Shown here: piece by piece, positions 1 to 4,531 of the stretch
Position numbering within the stretch: position 1 is the stretch's first letter
How the letters are laid out: every line of letters begins with the position of its first letter
Origin: JANNSW01 sp031431235
Lineage (GTDB): Bacteria; Pseudomonadota; Alphaproteobacteria; Rhizobiales; Hyphomicrobiaceae
Assembly (NCBI GenBank): GCA_031431235.1
Contig: JANPDA010000054.1
Location: 1-14,415, forward strand
Length of the DNA stretch: 14,415 nt
Direction: 5' to 3'
Program-made: the position numbers and the translations under genes
The notes under the pieces: generated by a model
The model's input: the letters and a program-made list of their open reading frames with translations, nothing else
What the model was told of the DNA's origin: nothing
Database searches by the model: none

Positions 1-521
1 GCCGTGCCCGTGGTCGTGCCGGTCCCGTTGCCCAGGCCGTCGATCAATAGGCTGCGGTTCGTCGCGGGGCGCGTGCACGATACAGTGTAGGTACCGAACG
101 TCCCGTTCACTGTAAGCTGGGCGTTGAATACGAACTGGCTATCTGCGGCGTCAGTGGCATCGATTAGACGGGTCGCCGTTCCGGTCACGCCGGTGTTGAC
201 CGTGAGCGGATCGGGCGTGGGGACGTTCACGTCGGGAGCGACCGCGGTGAAATTCACGGTAGCATTGGCGCTGCCGGCGTTCGTCATGAACGAGAAAGTG
301 ACCGTGTCCCCGGATTGTACGCTATTGACCGTAATGTCGTCGTTGTTATTGGTCGGGAACCCAACGCCGCAGCCAGTTCCCAGCCGACAGAGATTGACTG
401 ACGCGCTGGTGGCGGTCCCAGACGCCGGACACGTAACGGATTGCGCGACCGCAGCCACGCTCCAAAACGTGACAAGGCAAAACGCACACGCTCGAAACAA
501 TCCAAGAGCCCAGATACGCAC
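1..521 (-). CDS. Secreted beta-rich (Ig-like/DUF11-like) protein, 5' part only
   Basis: The minus strand is open from a GTG at 521 to the window edge (173 complete codons), and the C-terminus lies outside. The first 26 residues look like a Sec signal peptide: R2 and R10, a hydrophobic stretch (CAFCLVTFW), then an AVA|Q cleavage site. The mature part is rich in Thr, Val, Asn, Gly and Ser with alternating hydrophobics (for example DTVTFSFMTNAGSANATVNF). This is typical of Ig-like or DUF11-type beta-sandwich surface proteins. Four cysteines in the mature part (SVTCPASG, NLCRLG, TGCGVG, VSCTR) could form disulfides. GTG is chosen because a G-rich Shine-Dalgarno-like run (GGGGG) sits 5 nt upstream and the signal peptide begins there. 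The reading frame is open further upstream, to a TAA near 586, but without ATG. Family assignment is by composition only; no catalytic motif is seen. Confidence is good that the gene is real and exported, low for function. Confidence 0.62.
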   Translation of the reverse strand, partial: MRIWALGLFRACAFCLVTFWSVAAVAQSVTCPASGTATSASVNLCRLGTGCGVGFPTNNNDDITVNSVQSGDTVTFSFMTNAGSANATVNFTAVAPDVNVPTPDPLTVNTGVTGTATRLIDATDAADSQFVFNAQLTVNGTFGTYTVSCTRPATNRSLLIDGLGNGTGTTTGT

Positions 522-951
522 TACAACCCCCAACCCCAGGGTCTTGCCACTACCACCTCGCTCAACGACTGAACGTCGATTCAGCAGAAGCGTTTACCTC
601 AACTAGGACCCTACACTCGTACGCCGGCACTTGGCAGCGAAACAGACGGGGTTTTTTCATTGTTCGTGTGGATCGGTGCTATTTTGACACACGAGATACG
701 ACCTAGGCGCAACATTCCCGCCACGAACCGTAACTTCGATCTATCTCATTGAATTGAAGAGGTTATTTCTGCTGGCCCATACTTCGCCCGCGCGTGCTAC
801 TGGCGAAACATCTGCATAGGCTCTCCACCGCTTGCGCTCCACCTGCACTTTTCGACGACGGCCGGTCTGCGCCAAGAGGCCGGCCGAATGCATGGGGAGG
901 GCGGTCTCGCGCCATTGACGCCCCCGCGACCACGGCGTAGACGCGTCATCC
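522..951. other. Gene-poor stretch upstream of pgsA
   Basis: I find no supported gene in these 430 bp. The part around 600-760 is visibly richer in A and T than the rest of the window, including a T6 run after GGGG near 650 that lacks a convincing stem. A TTGACA hexamer at 684-689 has no good -10 partner at normal spacing. An inverted repeat (CGGCCGG at 859-865, CCGGCCG at 880-886, 14-nt loop) lies about 65 bp before pgsA and could fold in its leader. The stretch probably holds the pgsA promoter and the promoter of the leftward secreted-protein gene, but neither can be placed with confidence. Confidence 0.4.
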
Positions 952-1569
952 ATGGAGCAAGCGCTCAGCATCGGGCCGACCAGCCTTCCCAACCTGCTGA
1001 CCTACGCCAGGATCGCGGCAGTTCCCGCGATTGCGGCGTGCCTGCTATTGCTCCAGGGCGATCTCGCGTGGTGGTCGGCTCTGGTGATTTTCGCAGCCGC
1101 CGCGATCACCGACTATTTCGACGGCATGCTCGCGCGCAGCTGGAATCAGCAATCTCAACTGGGGCGCATGCTCGATCCGATCGCGGATAAGCTGCTCGTC
1201 GGGGTCGTGCTGCTGCTGCTGGTTGCCAAGCAGATCATCACGGGCTGGTCGATCTGGGCGGCCGTGCTGATCCTCTCGCGCGAGATACTGGTGTCGGGGT
1301 TGCGTGAGTTCCTGGCCGAGCTCGATGTCAAGGTGCTGGTCACCAACCTCGCCAAGTGGAAGACCGCCGTGCAGCTCGTCGCGCTGGGAGCGCTGCTTGC
1401 CGCCCCGCTCGGCGAATCGGTGGTCTCGGGCCCTTGGCTGCTCGGCATCGTGCTCCTGTGGATCTCGGCGATCCTGACGGTCTACACCGGTTATGCCTAT
1501 TTGCGGGCGAGCCTGCACCACGCCATCGCTCCAGTCAGCCGCCCGCAATCGAGCCAGCCGGAGGCTTGA
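952..1569 (+). CDS. pgsA: CDP-diacylglycerol--glycerol-3-phosphate 3-phosphatidyltransferase
   Basis: This integral inner-membrane enzyme transfers the phosphatidyl group of CDP-diacylglycerol to sn-glycerol 3-phosphate, giving phosphatidylglycerol phosphate, the committed step to phosphatidylglycerol and cardiolipin. The 205-residue product has the full CDP-alcohol phosphatidyltransferase signature D-x2-D-G-x2-A-R-x8-G-x3-D-x3-D, with D54, D57, G58, A61, R62, G71, D75 and D79. The N-terminal SLPNLLTYARI is typical of PgsA rather than of PssA. Several hydrophobic helices surround the motif. Length is about normal for the family. ATG 952 is the only usable start, since an in-frame stop lies at 916-918; no clear Shine-Dalgarno precedes it. 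moaD begins 3 bp after the stop, so the two are probably cotranscribed, an arrangement common in alphaproteobacteria. PgsA and related CDP-alcohol transferases differ little by eye, but the N-terminal motif and neighbours support PgsA. Confidence 0.93.
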   Translation: MEQALSIGPTSLPNLLTYARIAAVPAIAACLLLLQGDLAWWSALVIFAAAAITDYFDGMLARSWNQQSQLGRMLDPIADKLLVGVVLLLLVAKQIITGWSIWAAVLILSREILVSGLREFLAELDVKVLVTNLAKWKTAVQLVALGALLAAPLGESVVSGPWLLGIVLLWISAILTVYTGYAYLRASLHHAIAPVSRPQSSQPEA

Positions 1570-1572
1570 GCC

Positions 1573-1830
1573 GTGATCGTGACGATCCGCTATTTCGCCT
1601 GGGTCCGGGAAAAAGTGGGCCGCGCCGAGGAAAAGCTGGAATTGCCCGACGGGCTCGTGACGGTTGCCGATCTCGTTCGATGGCTCAAAGGACGGGGAGC
1701 CGAGTACGAGGAGGCGTTCCGGCGGGCCGATCTCGTTCGAGCCGCACTCGACATGAGCCACGTGAAACCATCCGCGCCGATTGCAGGCGCCAAGGAGATC
1801 GCGTTCTTCCCGCCGGTTACGGGAGGCTGA
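1573..1830 (+). CDS. moaD: Molybdopterin synthase small (sulfur carrier) subunit
   Basis: MoaD is the beta-grasp sulfur carrier of molybdopterin synthase. Its C-terminal glycine is thiocarboxylated and donates sulfur to cyclic pyranopterin monophosphate in the MoaD2-MoaE2 complex. The 85-residue product has the family length, an N-terminal beta strand (IVTIRYFAWVREKVG) and the essential terminal Gly-Gly (PPVTGG). The start is a GTG at 1573, 3 bp after pgsA, implying translational coupling; no ATG is available. A 15-bp exact direct repeat (1666-1680 and 1726-1740, 60 bp apart) encodes ADLVR twice without breaking the frame. Its usual partner moaE lies about 1.1 kb downstream, separated by a toxin-antitoxin pair in the opposite direction. 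The moaD stop is only 6 bp from the convergent antitoxin stop. Confidence 0.93.
   Translation: MIVTIRYFAWVREKVGRAEEKLELPDGLVTVADLVRWLKGRGAEYEEAFRRADLVRAALDMSHVKPSAPIAGAKEIAFFPPVTGG
1666..1740 (+). repeat. 15-bp direct repeat inside moaD
   Basis: GCCGATCTCGTTCGA occurs at 1666-1680 and again at 1726-1740, exactly 60 bp (20 codons) apart and in the same reading frame. It encodes ADLVR in both copies. This may be chance codon choice at two similar amino-acid stretches. Confidence 0.7.
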
Positions 1831-1836
1831 CGACGA

Positions 1837-2193
1837 TCATCGCAGCGGCTCGAGACCGTGCCGTTTGATCACGCTCAGGAGCTTCAGCGCCGTTCCCCTC
1901 GGCCGCCGCTCGCCGCGCTCCCATTGGCTGACCGTCGTCACCCCGACGTTGAGATAGGCCGCCAGCACCGCCTGGCTGACGCCAATGACCTCGCGCAGCT
2001 TCGCGATCGCCTCCGGCGCCAGGCTCTCGACCTTCGGCAGCGCGTCGCGCCCGAGCATGCGGATCGTCGTCAGCCGCAGCTCGTCGTCGCTGACGATACC
2101 GACCCGGTTCAGGCTCTGCGCAATCTCGACGATCTCGGCGCGCAGCCGGGCGCGGCCTTTGACCGTGCGTGCCTTACTCGTCCGGTTGCTCAC
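1837..2193 (-). CDS. XRE-family antitoxin (HigA/NadS-like)
   Basis: This is a 118-residue DNA-binding protein, the probable antitoxin of the toxin gene just upstream. The C-terminal half (about residues 62-115) is a lambda-repressor-type helix-turn-helix; residues 73-94 contain SQAVLAAYLNVGVTTVSQWE, with the SQ...VS.WE.G pattern of XRE/HigA proteins. The basic N-terminal 60 residues probably bind the toxin. The start is a GTG at 2193, supported by a near-perfect Shine-Dalgarno (AAGGAGGTG) ending about 5 nt upstream. The first 20 bp overlap the end of the toxin gene, so the two are translationally coupled, toxin first as in higBA-type modules. Antitoxins of this type usually repress their own promoter; a palindrome overlaps the -10 box of the predicted promoter. 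The gene faces moaD tail to tail. Confidence 0.85.
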   Translation of the reverse strand: MSNRTSKARTVKGRARLRAEIVEIAQSLNRVGIVSDDELRLTTIRMLGRDALPKVESLAPEAIAKLREVIGVSQAVLAAYLNVGVTTVSQWERGERRPRGTALKLLSVIKRHGLEPLR

Positions 2194-2557
2194 AATTCAC
2201 CTCCTTCAGATCTTCGCGGTCCACCAAATCTTCGATCGTATTATCGTCAGCCTCCAGCAATCCGGCCGCGAAGCTCTTGAGCTCGACGAGCTCGTCGGCC
2301 TCTAGATTGTCCCGATCATTCTTGGCGAAACCAAAGAGCAATACGGCACGTCGGCCCGCCTTGAATGCGACCAGGACACGAAATCCGCCCGAACGTCCCT
2401 GACCCATGCGAGGCACGCGCTGTTTGATCAGCCCGCTTCCAAGGTCGGCGTCGATCAGCCCAGCCTCGGCTCTGGCCACTGCTTGGCAAAGAGTCTCGTC
2501 GCCCAACCGTTGTTTGCGTTGAAAACGAGCAAAGGTCTTGTGCTTGTAGACCCGCAT
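2174..2557 (-). CDS. RelE/HigB-family toxin
   Basis: This 127-residue protein resembles the RelE-type toxin family found beside HigA/NadS-like antitoxins (Pfam RelE, PF06296, by recollection). Recognisable landmarks are an N-terminal FARFQRKQRLGDETLCQAVA, a central AGLIDADLGSGLIKQRVPR, and SGGFRVLVAFKAGRRAVLLF leading into the GFAKNDRDN strand-turn. Known members inhibit translation as mRNA interferases; that activity here is inferred from family. The acidic tail after about residue 95 (EDLVDREDLKEVNCEQPDE) is somewhat longer than I expect and overlaps the antitoxin start. ATG 2557 is preceded by a GAGGGGG Shine-Dalgarno-like run. A promoter with -35 TTGCCA and -10 TATAGA lies directly upstream. 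The pair sits between moaD and moaE, as expected for a mobile TA cassette. Confidence 0.87.
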   Translation of the reverse strand: MRVYKHKTFARFQRKQRLGDETLCQAVARAEAGLIDADLGSGLIKQRVPRMGQGRSGGFRVLVAFKAGRRAVLLFGFAKNDRDNLEADELVELKSFAAGLLEADDNTIEDLVDREDLKEVNCEQPDE

Positions 2558-2575
2558 CCACGCCCCCTCGTTCTC

Positions 2576-2609
2576 AGCTATCTATAGCTCACTGAGATAC
2601 AGTTGGCAA
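2576..2609 (-). promoter_or_regulatory. Toxin-antitoxin promoter with overlapping operator palindrome
   Basis: On the minus strand, -35 TTGCCA (plus 2604-2609) and -10 TATAGA (plus 2581-2586) are separated by exactly 17 bp. The -10 is embedded in a 6-2-6 inverted repeat AGCTAT-CT-ATAGCT (2576-2589), flanked by CTCAG (2573-2577 region) and CTGAG (2592-2596). Transcription would start about 15-20 nt before the toxin ATG at 2557. An antitoxin dimer bound to the palindrome would block RNA polymerase, which is the usual autoregulation of type II modules. Element positions are seen directly; binding is inferred. Confidence 0.6.
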
Positions 2610-2924
2610 TCGACGCCGGGCTTGCGGCAGTCGCTTGCCTCGGAACAGGGCGAGCATGCTGAGGACAATCCGAACAACAACTGCTCCGTCTTCCCGGACG
2701 ATCGGAGCCCTGGCCTATCGCCAGGGCGGAGATTGATCCGGGATCCAGCGCAAGAAGCGGCGAAGCCGCAACATGTCGAGCCTTCGGCATTTTTCATGCG
2801 GGGTCCCGGCTCAGCGCTCCCGCTGGTCGCTTGGCCGGGAAAACGGCTGGGCGGACTGCATACGCTTCAATTCGATTCGTTTATTGTCGTCGGTGTCCTG
2901 AGAGATGCTGCAAGGAGACACTCG
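2610..2924. repeat. Intergenic palindrome cluster between the TA pair and moaE (REP-like)
   Basis: This gene-poor stretch holds several clustered inverted repeats. They are an 8-bp perfect stem GCCCTGGC/GCCAGGGC (2707-2714/2720-2727, 5-nt loop), GATCC-G-GGATC (2735-2745), GCGGC-GAA-GCCGC (2757-2769), and a nested structure with outer arms TCCCGGC/GCCGGGA (2804-2810/2834-2840) enclosing AGCG-CTCC-CGCT (2813-2824). Such dense, short, GC-rich palindromes resemble REP-type intergenic repeats of alphaproteobacteria. Copy number elsewhere in the genome cannot be judged here. The frame of moaE is open back to 2622, but that extension has no family support. The moaE promoter should lie in this stretch; I cannot place it. 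Confidence 0.5.
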
Positions 2925-3392
2925 ATGACGGTTCGCGTCCAGGCGGAGGATTTCGACGTGGGTGGCGAGGTCGCTTCCCTGACGGCGGGCCGCACCGACC
3001 TGGGCGCTGTCGTCACCTTCACCGGGCTCGTCCGCGGCGAGGTGGCAGGCGCCCGCCTCACGGCAATCACGCTCGAGCACTATCCTGGCATGACCGAGCG
3101 CGAGCTGGCGCGGATCGAAGCCGAGGCGCACGCGCGCTGGCCGCTCGCGGCGTCCCTGATCGTCCACCGCACCGGCCGGCTGGTGCCCGGCGATCGCATC
3201 GTGCTGGTGGTAACGGCGTCCGCGCATCGCCAGGCTGCCTTCGAGGCGGCGGAATTCCTGATGGATTTTCTCAAAACCTCCGCGCCCTTTTGGAAACAGG
3301 AAGAGACCGCGGGCGGGACCGCGAGCTGGGTCGCCGCCAAAGCCGGGGACGACGCCGCGCTCGAGCGCTGGCAATCACCGCCGATCACGTAG
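2925..3392 (+). CDS. moaE: Molybdopterin synthase catalytic (large) subunit
   Basis: MoaE converts cyclic pyranopterin monophosphate to molybdopterin using sulfur from thiocarboxylated MoaD. The 155-residue product has the family length and landmarks: FTGLVRGE (R37), LEHYPGMTE (the usual E-x-Y-x-x-M), HRTGRLVPGD (H81, R82), HR at 101-102, and LKTSAPFWKQE with K117 and K124 corresponding to the conserved catalytic lysines. ATG 2925 is chosen because AAGGAG lies 8-9 nt upstream and homologues begin here; the frame is open further upstream, but that part reads like palindromic intergenic DNA. In many relatives moaE directly follows moaD; here the reversed TA pair lies between them, so moaE probably needs its own promoter or read-through against the TA transcript. 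Confidence 0.92.
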   Translation: MTVRVQAEDFDVGGEVASLTAGRTDLGAVVTFTGLVRGEVAGARLTAITLEHYPGMTERELARIEAEAHARWPLAASLIVHRTGRLVPGDRIVLVVTASAHRQAAFEAAEFLMDFLKTSAPFWKQEETAGGTASWVAAKAGDDAALERWQSPPIT

Positions 3393-3477
3393 GCTGGTGC
3401 CGAGGCCGGACAACGTCTGGCGGACGCCCCGTGCGGAATCCTGGGGTCTGTGGCGGTTGGAGGAGCACGGACTGATC

Positions 3478-3762
3478 ATGGAGCAGCCAGTCTTTTCGGT
3501 TCCTCCTGGCAAGTACGTCGTTACGGGCAATCGCGGGGTCGTCACGATTCTGACCATTCATCCCAAGGATGACGACGGGGCTCAGCGTCGGGAGCTCGAC
3601 AATGGCGCGAAGCTCTGCGATGTGACGCACTTGCGGTGCCGGTCGGCGCGCTACACACCGGCGACGAGCAATAGCTCATGCTCGCCAGCCAAGGCGCAAA
3701 GGACTGAATTTCCGGCCACTCCAGGCGGGCTGATGCCCCCAGTCGAGGGCTGCAGCAAGTAA
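3478..3762 (+). CDS. Small hypothetical protein with four cysteines
   Basis: I do not recognise the family of this 94-residue open frame. It starts at ATG 3478 with MEQPVFSVPPGKYVVTGN, 85 bp after moaE. The N-terminal half has alternating hydrophobic residues (KYVVTGNRGVVTILTIHP) suggestive of a small beta sheet. The C-terminal half carries four cysteines (KLCDV, LRCRS, SSCSP, EGCSK) and Pro/Thr-rich segments, which could make two disulfides or bind metal. No signal peptide or membrane segment is seen. A GGAGGAG run lies upstream but at long spacing (about 14 nt), so the start is uncertain; the frame is open back to a GTG at 3397. A strong hairpin terminator lies 60 bp downstream, consistent with this being the last gene of the moaE transcript. 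It could still be a chance frame. Confidence 0.5.
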   Translation: MEQPVFSVPPGKYVVTGNRGVVTILTIHPKDDDGAQRRELDNGAKLCDVTHLRCRSARYTPATSNSSCSPAKAQRTEFPATPGGLMPPVEGCSK

Positions 3763-3821
3763 GACTATACCGATCAGTTCGTGGTTGGTGTGGCGGCGGA
3801 AAACTGATTGATGCTCGCTCG

Positions 3822-3862
3822 AACGACAACGGCGGCACCTCCCGGGTGCCGCCGTTGTCGTT
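3822..3862. terminator. Bidirectional-type hairpin terminator
   Basis: An 18-bp perfect stem (3822-3839 with 3845-3862, core CGACAACGGCGGCACC) encloses a 5-nt loop TCCCG. On the plus strand the stem closes with a short TTT; on the minus strand the base of the stem is AA/TT-rich. It lies between two convergent genes (stops at 3762 and 3911), so it probably terminates transcripts from both sides. The T-tract is short, but the stem is very strong. Confidence 0.75.
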
Positions 3863-3910
3863 TGGCGGATCGAAGTCGTCGTCAGGTGCCGGCCGGCGCT
3901 TGCCCCAGTG

Positions 3911-4351
3911 TCAGCAGAGGAGACCACTGTCGGGACGCAGCGCCGGCTCGGCGGAGAGCTCGGCGAAAAGGCCAGCCCGCAGGTCGGCCTCGATCTTGGT
4001 GCGATCCTCGAGGCTGCAAGCCAGGAGGTGCACGTGGATTTCGTTGGCACCGATTCTGGCCGCGCATTGGCGGATCTCGGCGAGGTTGAGCGACATCGAC
4101 TGATGGCGCGTGCGCGCTATCCGCAACACCTGACGGCTGCCATCGGCCTCGCGACGCACCATCAGGTAGTTCGCCTCCGGCAGCACCGGGCAGGCGATCA
4201 GCGTATGGATCGTGTGGCGATAGCGCCGGCCCGAAGCGCCGGTCCAATTCTGGGAGGCATGCGCAAGCCCATCGGCAAGGCGCCAAGCATCGCTCGTGCA
4301 CGCTTCGACCTGTCTCGGCTCCGGCTCGAAATGGGTGACATGGAGGCCCAT
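3911..4351 (-). CDS. Conserved-looking hypothetical protein
   Basis: This is a protein of about 146 residues that I cannot assign to a named family. The central region reads as a genuine folded domain: SGRRYRHTIHTLIACPVLPE, then NYLMVRREADGSRQVLRIAR, then SLNLAEIRQCAARIGANEIH followed by VHLLA. I recall similar unnamed alphaproteobacterial proteins, but this is not checked. No signal peptide or transmembrane helix is visible. ATG 4351 is preferred because GAGAGGGAT lies about 10 nt upstream; the frame is open to alternative ATGs at 4396 and 4423 that lack a ribosome-binding site. The gene lies 180 bp downstream of purH on the same strand, ends toward the hairpin terminator, and may be read through from the purH operon or have its own promoter. 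Confidence 0.65.
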   Translation of the reverse strand: MGLHVTHFEPEPRQVEACTSDAWRLADGLAHASQNWTGASGRRYRHTIHTLIACPVLPEANYLMVRREADGSRQVLRIARTRHQSMSLNLAEIRQCAARIGANEIHVHLLACSLEDRTKIEADLRAGLFAELSAEPALRPDSGLLC

Positions 4352-4531
4352 GGCGTCGATCCCTCTCGGCTGCACACTGCAACCTTCGTTGTCCATAGCT
4401 ATGTTGGATAAGCGGGATTTCAAGCCGAAATATGTTCACGAGGCCTTGACTTCGGGCAGCTTTGTGGCTCGCGCAAGGAAACTTGCCGGCGATGCCAAAG
4501 AGCAACAGTTGGAGCGCGGGTGAGCGGGCTC

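Noticed and set aside
124..606. 160-codon plus-strand frame
   Set aside because: It is antisense to the secreted-protein frame, lacks recognisable domains and has a low-complexity arginine-rich end; the minus strand gives a clean signal peptide and coherent beta-rich protein.
741..992. 83-codon minus-strand frame overlapping the start of pgsA
   Set aside because: It has no family resemblance, overlaps pgsA antisense and shows no ribosome-binding site.
2622..2924. N-terminal extension of the moaE frame
   Set aside because: The extension runs through palindromic intergenic DNA and has no MoaE homology; a good Shine-Dalgarno precedes ATG 2925.
3882..4505. 207-codon minus-strand frame overlapping the hypothetical gene at 3911-4351
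   Set aside because: Its translation is rich in Arg, Pro and His, as expected for an out-of-frame reading of GC-rich coding DNA.
4402..4523. 40-codon plus-strand frame (MLDKRDFKPKYVHEALTSGS...)
   Set aside because: Protein-like in composition but very short, without a ribosome-binding site or known homologue, and in a spacer between two minus-strand genes.
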